Part shown: in pieces, positions 44,429 through 52,102 of the stretch
How positions within the stretch are numbered: the first letter of the stretch is position 1
Layout: each line of letters opens with the position of its first letter
Assembly: GCF_905397395.1 (NCBI RefSeq)
Contig: NZ_CAJPVH010000008.1
Span: 1-64,000 of the forward strand
Reading direction: 5' to 3'
Source: Cupriavidus campinensis
GTDB lineage: Bacteria > Pseudomonadota > Gammaproteobacteria > Burkholderiales > Burkholderiaceae
Length of the DNA stretch: 64,000 bases
Program-made: the position numbers and the translations under genes
Notes under the pieces: generated by a model
Database searches by the model: none
What the model was told of the DNA's origin: nothing
Seen by the model: the letters and a program-made list of their open reading frames with translations, nothing else

Positions 44429-44950
44429 TCAAACTGAGCCGAGATCCGCATGTGCGGAGTCGCGGAGTTCTGCTTGTTGCTCAGGGCTAAGTGCATACCC
44501 CAGCGTAGTGGATTGGCCACTGGATGAGACTTGCTCAGGCTCACCAGCCCGAGCACGCATCTCCGCCGCAAAGCGTTCGATTCGCACACGTAGGAAGGGC
44601 GGGCAATCACTTTCGACATCCAGGTTGAGTCGATCAAAGGTCAAGAGCCCCAATCGCGCGTAGTCGCCATGCTTGGTACCACCACGATCGGCAAACGATA
44701 CGCCTCCTCCCATGACCCCTATAAAGAGCCGATCGGCCAGCATGCCGTGTGCATCTAATTCGCGGAGTCTCTCAGCAGCGGAAATAGGGGGCATGGGACT
44801 CGGACCAACTCCGGCGCCGCGTATGCGGACCGTTTCGATAAGCGTCCGCCCCTCTGTAGCCAGCGCCAGCTTGTCGTAGCGCACAGTCACCTCATATCCC
44901 GCGCACCGCGCTCTTTCGATAAGAGCGTCCAATTCTTGCTGATCCGTCAT
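44429..44950 (-). CDS. hypothetical protein, 173 aa
   Basis: From ATG 44950: MTDQQELDALIERARCAGYE followed by VTVRYDKLALATEGRTLIET. No membrane helix or signal peptide; contains a mixed alpha/beta central part and a Gly-rich loop (FIGVMGGGVSFADRGG). Last gene of a leftward operon of four small genes. Family unknown. Confidence 0.65.
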   Translation of the reverse strand: MTDQQELDALIERARCAGYEVTVRYDKLALATEGRTLIETVRIRGAGVGPSPMPPISAAERLRELDAHGMLADRLFIGVMGGGVSFADRGGTKHGDYARLGLLTFDRLNLDVESDCPPFLRVRIERFAAEMRARAGEPEQVSSSGQSTTLGYALSPEQQAELRDSAHADLGSV

Positions 44951-44993
44951 TTGATAGTCACTCGGAGATAGGGTCATCAATGCCGCCTGGCAC

Positions 44994-45179
44994 TCAAGCA
45001 TCTTCGGCTGCATCGCGAGCCAGCTGGGTCGCATCGCGCAGCGACAGGTTAAAGGTACCGCGTGCCCACAGCGCCAGCTGGTGGATCGCGCCATTGTGGT
45101 TGTACCCAGCACGGCGATACTCCAGATACTGGTTGGTCGTCAGCCGCAGGGTTGCGAGATCAAACGCCGGCTGTTCCAT
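44994..45179 (-). CDS. hypothetical protein, 61 aa
   Basis: MEQPAFDLATLRLTTNQYLE and onward to RDATQLARDAAEDA; predicted helical and soluble. It overlaps the preceding gene by 20 bp and is 43 bp before the 173-aa gene, within one operon. Function unknown. Confidence 0.6.
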   Translation of the reverse strand: MEQPAFDLATLRLTTNQYLEYRRAGYNHNGAIHQLALWARGTFNLSLRDATQLARDAAEDA

Positions 45180-45351
45180 TCTTAGCCCTCTCGTTCTTCC
45201 TCGGCTGCCGTGGCAGCGGTGCTGGCCGTTGCTGATGTGAACGCATTTCGGTACGTGTCGCCGCGCAGCGGCTTGCCACGTCTGCGTTCATCGCCGATGT
45301 CGCCTGCACGGGGGTGCAAAGCAACGCAATCGCAAGAAGGGCGGGGTTCAT
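45160..45351 (-). CDS. small secreted protein, 63 aa
   Basis: A short signal peptide (MNPALLAIALLCTPVQATSA) followed by a basic Gln/Pro/Arg-rich tail. Its ATG overlaps the stop of the DUF3717-like gene (ATGA), so it is translationally coupled. Family unknown. Confidence 0.55.
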   Translation of the reverse strand: MNPALLAIALLCTPVQATSAMNADVASRCAATRTEMRSHQQRPAPLPRQPRKNERAKNGTAGV

Positions 45352-45584
45352 TTGCCCACCCCCTGAATAGCGACGCGAAGGGTAATCAATTGACGCTCCG
45401 TCAATGCTGAGACCGCAACGTCAGTCTGCTTAGAGAAGATCATCTCGCCATAGAGTTCCGCGAGCACGCGAACCTCCGGGCAGATGCTCAGACCAGCTCC
45501 ATGGTCCGCTGGCTTGCGCACACGCCAGGCATTAATCGCCGCCTCCACTTCCACAATCGACACTGTCGCTTTCACGTTGAACAC
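45348..45584 (-). CDS. DUF3717-family protein, 78 aa
   Basis: MFNVKATVSIVEVEAAINAW with downstream CPEVRVLAELYGEMIFSKQT. The Ala-Ile-Asn-x-Trp and Leu-Ala-x-x-Tyr pattern matches DUF3717, a Burkholderiales family of unknown role. First gene of the leftward four-gene operon. Its promoter has a GTACCC operator in the spacer. Confidence 0.7.
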   Translation of the reverse strand: MFNVKATVSIVEVEAAINAWRVRKPADHGAGLSICPEVRVLAELYGEMIFSKQTDVAVSALTERQLITLRVAIQGVGK

Positions 45585-45615
45585 TCCTCATCGATCCCTT
45601 TCGATGGTCTATTAT

Positions 45616-45630
45616 GTACCCATTGGGTAC
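45616..45630 (-). promoter_or_regulatory. GTACCC operator 1 in the DUF3717 promoter
   Basis: GTACCCATTGGGTAC. On the minus strand it lies in the 17-bp spacer between TTGATG and CATAAT, which would drive the leftward operon. A protein bound there would block RNA polymerase. Confidence 0.7.
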
Positions 45631-45666
45631 TTTCATCAAGCGATTTTTATTGCGTGATACTCTTGA

Positions 45667-45695
45667 CTTAAATGTACCCGTTGGGTACATTTAAG
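45667..45695 (+). promoter_or_regulatory. GTACCC operator 2, long perfect palindrome
   Basis: Two perfect 13-bp arms (CTTAAATGTACCC and GGGTACATTTAAG) around GTT. The core sits in the 17-bp spacer between TTGACT (45663-45668) and TACATT (45686-45691), the promoter for the small-gene cluster starting at 45771. Confidence 0.75.
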
Positions 45696-45770
45696 CGTCG
45701 CACGGGTTACGGCGACATCATGCGCGCAGAGCCGAACGGCACTTGACAAGCAACAAGCAAGGGGAACGAA

Positions 45771-45932
45771 ATGAACTACAAGCAAAAGGAATCGAGCCGA
45801 CGCGAAATGTTGGGCTGCGCAAGGATTGCCGCAGGCGCCAAGAAGTACGGCAAGCCAGAAGAAGCGAGGCAGTGGAGTGACGCAGCAGCAAAACACCTGT
45901 TCCGCCTCAACGGCATGGCCGGCAACTGGTAA
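45771..45932 (+). CDS. small protein, 53 aa, first of a rightward cluster
   Basis: MNYKQKESSRREMLGCARIA followed by AGAKKYGKPEEARQWSDAAA. An AAGGGGAA ribosome-binding site lies upstream. Predicted helical, soluble; family unknown. The following genes have the same CAAGGGGA leader. Confidence 0.6.
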   Translation: MNYKQKESSRREMLGCARIAAGAKKYGKPEEARQWSDAAAKHLFRLNGMAGNW

Positions 45933-45950
45933 CTGGCAAGGGGAAACGAA

Positions 45951-46139
45951 ATGGCATTCAGCGCACCGGCACAGTGGGAAGTCCGCATCCTGCATATCCT
46001 TGCGGCCAGCGAATTCGTATTTAAGGGCACGCACATGGAATGCGCGTCGTTCATGAACAGCAACAAGCAGCGCTACGCCTATGTCGGCGAGTCGAATCTC
46101 TCGCAGGTCATCTACGTGCGCGACAACCACGCCGCCTAA
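45951..46139 (+). CDS. small protein, 62 aa
   Basis: MAFSAPAQWEVRILHILAAS and onward to SQVIYVRDNHAA. The leader GGCAAGGGGAAACGAA before the ATG is nearly the same as that of the previous gene. Soluble, unknown family. Confidence 0.6.
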   Translation: MAFSAPAQWEVRILHILAASEFVFKGTHMECASFMNSNKQRYAYVGESNLSQVIYVRDNHAA

Positions 46140-46158
46140 ACGCGCAAGGGGATGACAG

Positions 46159-46326
46159 ATGACCGAAGCCGAACAAATCAAGCAACTGCGTGCCGCGCTG
46201 GAAACGCTGGTGAAGCTCCATCAAAGCTGGGACAAGGGCACTGCCTACGTGCCGGTGTCGTTCATGAACAAGAACGACGCAGCCATCGCCGCCGCCCGCG
46301 AAGCACTGCGCAATAGCGCCGACTAA
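46159..46326 (+). CDS. small protein, 55 aa
   Basis: MTEAEQIKQLRAALETLVKL followed by HQSWDKGTAYVPVSF. Helical, possible short coiled coil. CAAGGGGA leader again. Unknown family. Confidence 0.6.
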   Translation: MTEAEQIKQLRAALETLVKLHQSWDKGTAYVPVSFMNKNDAAIAAAREALRNSAD

Positions 46327-46375
46327 CCACAACGCGCTCGCTACGGCGGGCACCTGACACGCAAGGGGATGCAAG

Positions 46376-46636
46376 ATGACCATTTACGTAAAGCATGACG
46401 GCCTGTGGGCTTTGTCCCCCGAGCAAGAGCAAGCAGCGTTGCGTGCAGGCTGCGTCGGCCTGAACTTCGGCGACAGCTTTAAGCCGCTCCTCGGGAATGT
46501 GTTTCTGGCGCGCAGCACGAACGATTGGGTCGGCGTGTATCGATTCAACGCGAACAGCCAATGGCCCGTTCGTATCAAGCGGTTTCAAGACTTCGACCGA
46601 GCACTGCGATTCGCCCAACGCGAAGACCGCGCCTAG
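46376..46636 (+). CDS. small protein, 86 aa
   Basis: MTIYVKHDGLWALSPEQEQA and onward to FDRALRFAQREDRA. A mixed fold is likely. Preceded by CACCTGACACGCAAGGGGAT, a segment repeated after the gene near 46659. Unknown family. Confidence 0.6.
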   Translation: MTIYVKHDGLWALSPEQEQAALRAGCVGLNFGDSFKPLLGNVFLARSTNDWVGVYRFNANSQWPVRIKRFQDFDRALRFAQREDRA

Positions 46637-46679
46637 CCACAACCCGCGCTCCGGCCGGCACCTGACACGCAGGGATTGC

Positions 46680-46693
46680 TTCCAACGTTGGAA
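46680..46693. repeat. dispersed backbone motif, copy 4
   Basis: TTCCAACGTTGGAA, a perfect 14-bp palindrome. It is the fully symmetric form of the motif, 43 bp after the stop of the 86-aa gene. Confidence 0.75.
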
Positions 46694-46794
46694 AACCGAT
46701 CCGCCCATGGCATGGCAGCTCACCAAACTTTGGCACTTACGCTCATATCCCGTGTGGAGATAAGCAACATTTCTTTAAACCACTATTGACATAC

Positions 46795-46809
46795 GTACCC
46801 ATTGGGTAC
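46795..46809 (+). promoter_or_regulatory. GTACCC operator 3 in a promoter spacer
   Basis: GTACCCATTGGGTAC directly after a consensus -35 (TTGACA, 46786-46791). The -10 is weak (CAACAT or TACAAC). It would control the gene at 46854. Confidence 0.7.
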
Positions 46810-46853
46810 AACATAGAGGCACACGCACAACAAGTTAATGGTGGAGAAGAGAA

Positions 46854-47048
46854 GTGGGCAAAGCGGAAATTTTTCTGTTGCAGACCTTCCCCGATATGGG
46901 CCGGGAAGTGTGGGCAAAGTGGGATGAAGAAGCCGGGATCTACGAATTGTTTCTGAGCCAAGAAGCTGACGATTACGTAGGCTGCGCAGATTCGGTGGCG
47001 GATGCGCGCAAAGTTGCACGCGATCTCGCTAAAGAGTGGATGAACTAA
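46854..47048 (+). CDS. hypothetical protein, 64 aa
   Basis: GTG start with GAGAAGAGAA upstream. (M)GKAEIFLLQTFPDMGREVW, then AKWDEEAGIYELFLSQEADD; acidic. Unknown family; regulated by operator 3 by position. Confidence 0.6.
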   Translation: MGKAEIFLLQTFPDMGREVWAKWDEEAGIYELFLSQEADDYVGCADSVADARKVARDLAKEWMN

Positions 47049-47111
47049 GCTATCAACGAGCGCACATGCCGTCGGAAAACACCAAGGCCGTCCTGCAGTT
47101 CATCGCAGCCA

Positions 47112-47588
47112 ATGCGCATCTGCAGCGCTGGCTTGCTGCATCTGTTCGGTACAGCAGCACCAAAGCACAGGCTTCGCAAGATTTCCTGGTCCAAACTGAG
47201 GTTTCACAACGTCACTGCCCCCGCTGGCTATTGCTTCACGAAAGCAGCCGTGCTGGAAGCGATCCGGCACGCCTCGGGGGACACTTCGACCGCCCAGTGG
47301 TCAATAGTCAACGTCACGCTGGACGATGACACTTCAGAATGGGCCGTCGCAGCGTATTGGAATGGGGAACTGAAGAATGGGTTCGTCGAGCCCTGCTTCA
47401 CCCTGGATGCAATGAAGGAGATCGCTCGGCGCTATCCGGAACTGCTTACATACAACTCGCAGAAGGGTTTTCTGACCCTAGACGAAGAGGCTGCACGCGC
47501 TGTTGAGCCCCGCCTCGTTGATGCGGGCGAGTATGGAAGCGTGTCTCTCTTCCAATTCGACGGCTGGTGCTGGTTCCTCGCAGAATAG
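47112..47588 (+). CDS. hypothetical protein, about 130-158 aa
   Basis: The C-terminal 130 residues (from about KLRFHNVTAPAGYCF to FDGWCWFLAE) look like a real folded protein. The first 30 residues of the frame do not. A start at 47066 in the neighbouring frame (MPSENTKAVLQFIAANAHLQ) looks like a better N-terminus, so a frameshift at about 47160-47210 is possible. Start uncertain, family unknown. Confidence 0.5.
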   Translation: MRICSAGLLHLFGTAAPKHRLRKISWSKLRFHNVTAPAGYCFTKAAVLEAIRHASGDTSTAQWSIVNVTLDDDTSEWAVAAYWNGELKNGFVEPCFTLDAMKEIARRYPELLTYNSQKGFLTLDEEAARAVEPRLVDAGEYGSVSLFQFDGWCWFLAE

Positions 47589-47629
47589 CCAGTGCCTCAG
47601 ACCTTTCGACAACATCACACCCGATCAAC

Positions 47630-48133
47630 ATGAAAGAAAAGGATACGGTAGTGCCCGATCATCAGTCGGTGATCAATCCGTTCACGGACGCGATGGGACT
47701 GCTCTTTCTCGGCGCTTTCATTGCCGTCGCAGCAGCGCTCTGGAACTCTGGCTCTCGCCATGCCTTGGGGGTGCTCCCGCTGTGGGCTGTGGTCGTCTGC
47801 GCAGTCGCCGCGGGCAGTGTTCTCATGCATTGGGTGCAGTGGAGCAGTGCCGAGTATCCTTGCCGCCTCGCGGTTGGGTGGGCACTTCTCGCAGCTGCAA
47901 TTTCGTTCGCGCGCCTTGCCAACCGCGCGTTTCCCGGCATCTCGGCAGAGACACCGCTGCTCAACGCTTATGCACTCCAGTGGGCCCTGGTCGCAGCAAC
48001 GATCTGGGTAGGTGCTAGCGCGGTACTCGACCATTTCCGAACGCTGTTTGCGCTGTATGAGTCTGGGATGATCCCACCTAAGACGCGGCCGGAGGAAACT
48101 GCGCCAACTCGCGAGTTCTTCTCCGAGTCGTGA
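47630..48133 (+). CDS. membrane protein, 167 aa
   Basis: From ATG 47630 (MKEKDTVVPDHQSVINPFTD). Four hydrophobic segments (for example GLLFLGAFIAVAAALW; ALGVLPLWAVVVCAVAAG; LQWALVAATIWVGASAVL) and a charged C-terminal tail with PPKTRPEETAPTRE. Unknown family; it may be a conjugation or exclusion protein but nothing in it proves this. Confidence 0.65.
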   Translation: MKEKDTVVPDHQSVINPFTDAMGLLFLGAFIAVAAALWNSGSRHALGVLPLWAVVVCAVAAGSVLMHWVQWSSAEYPCRLAVGWALLAAAISFARLANRAFPGISAETPLLNAYALQWALVAATIWVGASAVLDHFRTLFALYESGMIPPKTRPEETAPTREFFSES

Positions 48134-48185
48134 CCGCGATAGAGCCGTGTACCATTGCAGACCGATCACAGCAATGAGGCAGAAC

Positions 48186-48443
48186 ATGGTGCTCAACGGG
48201 GTCATAACGGAGCGCGTCACTCAACCCAGTCCTGGTGAGGTTCGCGCTGCTCGCGAGGCGGCTGGACTCACTGCCGACGCCGCAGGCGCCTTGGTTTCGT
48301 CGGCTAAACAGCCCCGACGGACATGGGAAAAGTGGGAGAAGCCCGTCGGCACTGACAACCATCGCGAGATCCCTCTTGCAGCCTGGGAGCTTTTCCTGCT
48401 GGTAACTGACCAGCATCCAGCCCTACGTTTGAAGAAGCGATAA
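48186..48443 (+). CDS. XRE-type DNA-binding protein, 85 aa
   Basis: From ATG 48186 with GAGG upstream. The helix-turn-helix PSPGEVRAAREAAGLTADAA, then TWEKWEKPVG and AAWELFLLVTDQHP match the short plasmid/phage regulators with an N-terminal XRE-like motif and a C-terminal 'WELF' helix. Its size is close to KorA-type plasmid regulators. It is the only likely DNA-binding regulator near the four GTACCC operators, so it is the prime candidate to bind them. Confidence 0.75.
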   Translation: MVLNGVITERVTQPSPGEVRAAREAAGLTADAAGALVSSAKQPRRTWEKWEKPVGTDNHREIPLAAWELFLLVTDQHPALRLKKR

Positions 48444-48457
48444 TAGTTCCCCTAAAC

Positions 48458-48472
48458 GTACCCTTTGGGTAC
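48458..48472 (+). promoter_or_regulatory. GTACCC operator 4 before the ParA-like operon
   Basis: GTACCCTTTGGGTAC, 15 bp after the XRE gene and 64 bp before the ATPase start. A -10-like TACACT starts inside its right arm; the -35 is weak. Confidence 0.7.
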
Positions 48473-48535
48473 ACTTTCATCTAGTAGTATTTTTATTTTA
48501 TAACTGACATATCAGTGTCCCAACAAGGAATCATC

Positions 48536-49300
48536 ATGGCCGAATCGAAGAAGAATGCTCTCACTGGTAAGCCTGTCATCGTCTTTCACGGCGACAAAGG
48601 CGGAGTGGGCAAAAGCACAGGCGCGTGCCTGTTTCTCGACTGGGCGCTGAAACGGCAGATGCCGGTGGCGCTCGTGGATGGCGACACGCGTAACCCGGAC
48701 GTGTCACGCATGTTCGCGGACTCCATTCCCACGGTCCAAGCCAATCTTCGCATTCATGAAGGCTGGATGGACATGACCGACTTCATGTTGGCTCAGTCCG
48801 AAAGAGCGATCGTGATCTCGCTGCCTGCAGGGATCGGAGCAGACCTGCGTAAAGAGGGTGGCCGCTTCCTGCAGACCATCAGTCTGCTGGAGCGCCCTCT
48901 GTTCATGTTCTGGGTCATCAATCGGTTGCCCGACAGCGTGAACCTCCTGAACGAGGCAATGCAAGTCCTGGAGCCCGGCCTCGCGGGGAAGGTCGTGGTC
49001 AAGAACCTGTTCTTCGGGGACGAGGACAAATTCAGCCGCTGGGATGGTAGCGAGACGCGCAAGCGCTTCGAGAAAAGCGGTGGTCTGACGGTCAACATGA
49101 CCGAGCTTCACGAGCGGACCGTTGACAAGCTTTTCTCTGACAACGAGGCCATCATGCCCTTCTCTTCGGCCGCAATGCCCCTGAAGGAAGCCGCCGCATC
49201 CCCACACAAACTCACGCCCAGCGAAAACATGGAGCTGCTGAGCTGGCTTCAGGACAACCACAAGACTTTGGACAGTCTGCGCCCCGTGCTGAGCCTGTAG
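48536..49300 (+). CDS. ParA/MipZ-like P-loop ATPase 1
   Basis: 254 aa from ATG 48536. A deviant Walker A motif FHGDKGGVGKSTGAC is at about residue 16, followed by VDGDTRNPDVSRMF and IVISLPAGIG (Walker-B-like). This is the ParA/MinD/MipZ superfamily. No ParB-like partner or centromere array adjoins it; it may serve plasmid positioning or the transfer apparatus. A second member of the superfamily lies at 49914. Confidence 0.8.
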   Translation: MAESKKNALTGKPVIVFHGDKGGVGKSTGACLFLDWALKRQMPVALVDGDTRNPDVSRMFADSIPTVQANLRIHEGWMDMTDFMLAQSERAIVISLPAGIGADLRKEGGRFLQTISLLERPLFMFWVINRLPDSVNLLNEAMQVLEPGLAGKVVVKNLFFGDEDKFSRWDGSETRKRFEKSGGLTVNMTELHERTVDKLFSDNEAIMPFSSAAMPLKEAAASPHKLTPSENMELLSWLQDNHKTLDSLRPVLSL

Positions 49301-49312
49301 GCGGGCCCCAGA

Positions 49313-49328
49313 ACTTCTGACGTTGGAA
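49313..49328 (+). repeat. dispersed backbone motif, copy 5
   Basis: ACTTCTGACGTTGGAA, 12 bp after the ATPase stop and 13 bp before the next start. Confidence 0.8.
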
Positions 49329-49341
49329 AAGGAAGACGGCA

Positions 49342-49914
49342 ATGGCACGGAAAATCAAGCGTGGCGACCCGGTTATCTACTATGGCGGTGCATTGCCTCA
49401 GCGCTGCTATTTCGGTGGCAAGATGGGCGCCTACCGGGTTCTGTCTTCCACTCCAAACGTGCAGTCCGGTTGGTGCGTGCCTCTGGAAAAGGTCGAAGCG
49501 GAGGTGTTCCACGCCCCAAACGCCGCTGGCGTTTATGAGGACGCGGTTTGCGAAAGGATCGAGTACAAAGCCTCCAAGATCGCGATTGTCTTCCGCTATG
49601 TGCAGGCTGGCCCGGCGTCCTGGGCAATAGGTTCGGAAGTCAACATTGGGGATCGCGGAATCATAAGCCCTGTTTCAATCCGCGACACGGCTTTCGAGAC
49701 GTTCGAGGCTGCCACAAAGGCAACAATGACGCCGGTCCTGCTTGAACTTGGCCGTCTTGCTGCTGGGGTGGATTCGGCCTACGGCGTAAGTGCTTCGTCG
49801 ACAAGGCCACTCCAGCGACGCGCAAAAGATGCCCTGTTCCATCTTCTTCATGCCCTCCCCTCCCCTTTACAGCGTGATATCATTATTTTACTTTCTGCAG
49901 GAAAGCAAAAATAA
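49342..49914 (+). CDS. hypothetical protein, 190 aa
   Basis: MARKIKRGDPVIYYGGALPQ followed by RCYFGGKMGAYRVLSSTPNV; a KOW/SH3-like beta N-terminus is possible. GGAAAAGGAAGA precedes the start. The C-terminal part (LHALPSPLQRDIIILLSAGK) is helical. Its stop overlaps the next start by one base (TAATG). Unknown family. Confidence 0.65.
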   Translation: MARKIKRGDPVIYYGGALPQRCYFGGKMGAYRVLSSTPNVQSGWCVPLEKVEAEVFHAPNAAGVYEDAVCERIEYKASKIAIVFRYVQAGPASWAIGSEVNIGDRGIISPVSIRDTAFETFEAATKATMTPVLLELGRLAAGVDSAYGVSASSTRPLQRRAKDALFHLLHALPSPLQRDIIILLSAGKQK

Positions 49915-50618
49915 TGGACAGGTTTGTTTGGCTCGTAGTCGGCAACAAAGGTGGGTGCGGAAAATCCGTCGTCGCGAAAGGCTTGGTTGATTGGCTCCGC
50001 GCGGAACGGGAGTCGGTGACTGTAGTCGACGGAGACGCGCGGACGCCGGACGTAGCGGACGCGTTTGCCGCCCTACTCCAGACTAAACGATTCGATCTTC
50101 ACGACGTCACGGGCTGGCCCGCTTTCTCCGACTATTTATGTACGTCGGATGAAGACGGCGTTCTCGTATCCGGGCACGTAGTCACAAATCTGCCCGACGG
50201 CATCAACGACCGAGCGATGCTGTTTTTTGAACGCTTTGTGCGCCTGTCTCAAGCCTATGGCTTCCAGGTGAAAGTACTGTTCGTCATGAACCCCCTCCCC
50301 GACGGACTGCACCTTTTCGGGCGTCTGCTTCAGACATTTCCCGAAGTCATCCCCGTCAAGAACCTCGCATTCGGCAAAGTACGCGAATTCGTGCACTTCG
50401 ACACCGCCTATGGTGCAGAGCTGGACGACCGCGTAGTTCTTCTACCTGCGATGAATCCTCGGATCATGCAGGTCGTGCGCGAGTCTGCACTCTCCTACAC
50501 CGATTTCCTGGACCAGACCGGCAATCACGAGGGGAATTTCGTCTACGCAAAACTTGTGGTGCATGACTGGCGTGCAGCACTGTTCGAAGCCTTGGAAGAC
50601 GTCCTCTACACAGACTAG
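49914..50618 (+). CDS. ParA/MipZ-like P-loop ATPase 2
   Basis: 234 aa. Deviant Walker A VVGNKGGCGKSVVAKGLVDW near residue 8, then VVDGDARTPDVADAF, parallel to VDGDTRNPDV of ATPase 1. The shared VDGDxRxPDV motif shows that the two are related, though otherwise diverged. Coupled by overlap to the 190-aa gene and followed 2 bp later by a membrane protein. A membrane-linked positioning role similar to StbB-type plasmid proteins is possible. Confidence 0.8.
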   Translation: MDRFVWLVVGNKGGCGKSVVAKGLVDWLRAERESVTVVDGDARTPDVADAFAALLQTKRFDLHDVTGWPAFSDYLCTSDEDGVLVSGHVVTNLPDGINDRAMLFFERFVRLSQAYGFQVKVLFVMNPLPDGLHLFGRLLQTFPEVIPVKNLAFGKVREFVHFDTAYGAELDDRVVLLPAMNPRIMQVVRESALSYTDFLDQTGNHEGNFVYAKLVVHDWRAALFEALEDVLYTD

Positions 50619-50620
50619 AT

Positions 50621-51268
50621 ATGAAGCCAATCGACCAAGCGTTACAGACGCTACTTCAGCGCGAGCCGACCCCGGACGAGGTTGCGAAGTTCTACAAGAT
50701 CAAGGAAGTTTGCGGCTTCTCGGAGCACGACAGTGTTTGGGCCATCCTGTTAGCGTTCGGACACTTCGAGATTCTCTACGGCGGCATTCCGGACAAGATC
50801 GCCGAGCAGACGCGCCAACTTCTGGCCGATCACAAATTGGCGCTGGAAGCGTCAGCAGACGCTGCTGAGCGAGCTGTTCGAGGCAGCCTCATCGAGCAGG
50901 TTACGAAGACTGCGCGAGAGCTTGCCGATCGCTCCATGGAAGCCGGCAAGATCCTCGCCAATCAACAGTCTCGTCGCAAATTTCTGCTGGGTGTCGGCTT
51001 CGCATTGGCGATTGCCGTACCGTCGATTGGCGCGCTGGTCTTCGGTGCCTATCACGCCGGTATGCGGGCACAGACCAGTATCGCAACCTTGGATTCCGCA
51101 TGGGTCCAATCCCCAGAAGGGAGGGCCGCCCGAGCGCTCGCGCAACTGAATAACGTCGACGCCATGCTCGAATGTCGGAGCTACCAGGTGCGCAAAGAAG
51201 CCAACGCAACGTATTGCGTGCCCTATGACGAAAGGGCCAATCGCAGTTTTGGTTGGCGTATCAAGTAG
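50621..51268 (+). CDS. single-span membrane protein coupled to ATPase 2
   Basis: 215 aa. A soluble N-terminal domain (DQALQTLLQREPTPDEVAKF) and helical stretch to about residue 120 are followed by a membrane helix (LLGVGFALAIAVPSIGALVF) and a C-terminal domain with two Cys (ECRSYQ; YCVPYD), probably outside. The start is 2 bp after the ATPase stop, so the two proteins are likely partners. Unknown family. Confidence 0.7.
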   Translation: MKPIDQALQTLLQREPTPDEVAKFYKIKEVCGFSEHDSVWAILLAFGHFEILYGGIPDKIAEQTRQLLADHKLALEASADAAERAVRGSLIEQVTKTARELADRSMEAGKILANQQSRRKFLLGVGFALAIAVPSIGALVFGAYHAGMRAQTSIATLDSAWVQSPEGRAARALAQLNNVDAMLECRSYQVRKEANATYCVPYDERANRSFGWRIK

Positions 51269-51298
51269 CACTTTTTAAAAACTATAGTAGGTATCAAT

Positions 51299-52093
51299 AT
51301 GAACAATTTGAATCTTGTCAGAACCGCAACGCTCCGCATGCTGTCCGGAAACCTGTGCAGTCTGGCCGAACTGTCGATCTATCTCGAACAGTACGGCTAC
51401 GTGGAAGACACAGCAAATCATTGCTGGGTCATCGCGGATGACAGCGCAGAGCTTGTTGGCTGCGCTCTGCAGGTCGTCACGGAGGGGGAAGAGTTCCTCG
51501 TCTACGGTGACGCTCCTGAACACTTCGCAAACCTTAACTACGTCATTCACAAAGCTGGCTGGAGCAGTTGTAAGGTCGCGTGCGAATCCCCAGAGGTGGA
51601 AGCGCGGTTGCTGGCACGCTTGGTGAACGTCGATGTCGATAGCGCAATCGCGAACTCGTTGCCCGCCAGTACGCTACGCGCCAATGCGCCTGGCGTGTCG
51701 CTCGATCACTACATGAACGCTCCCGGCGTAGGGGCCGTAGCAGCTGTCGAAAATGCTCTGTCCGACGATGGGCAACGAATCCAGGAGCTAACGATCAGGT
51801 ACAACACGCTCGAAGAACGTGCTTCGGAGCTGGAAAGCGCCAACGCTAGCTTGCAGCAGGAGAACTCGCGCCTCCGGGCGCAACAGGCCGCAGGGAATCA
51901 CCCGCCATCAACTGTAGACGCAGCCCATACGAACGTGAACGGCACCGCGCTACTCAACGCGATTGAAGGCCATCTCGGCTCCTTGATTGATATGTCAGCC
52001 ACTACCGGATCGACGCTTCTTGCCGACTTGCGGAAGCTCGGCTTTGGCGTCCGTCTCAAGCTTGTCCCCCTCACTGACGCGGCAAAGGGTTGA
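51299..52093 (+). CDS. coiled-coil protein, 264 aa
   Basis: The N-terminal 90 residues form a globular part (LCSLAELSIYLEQYGYVEDT). The middle has a clear coiled coil (ELTIRYNTLEERASELESAN, then ASLQQENSRLRAQQ). The C-terminal 50 residues are alpha/beta. A partner of the ATPase-membrane pair is plausible from gene order. Unknown family. Confidence 0.65.
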   Translation: MNNLNLVRTATLRMLSGNLCSLAELSIYLEQYGYVEDTANHCWVIADDSAELVGCALQVVTEGEEFLVYGDAPEHFANLNYVIHKAGWSSCKVACESPEVEARLLARLVNVDVDSAIANSLPASTLRANAPGVSLDHYMNAPGVGAVAAVENALSDDGQRIQELTIRYNTLEERASELESANASLQQENSRLRAQQAAGNHPPSTVDAAHTNVNGTALLNAIEGHLGSLIDMSATTGSTLLADLRKLGFGVRLKLVPLTDAAKG

Positions 52094-52102
52094 CGGACAG
52101 CC

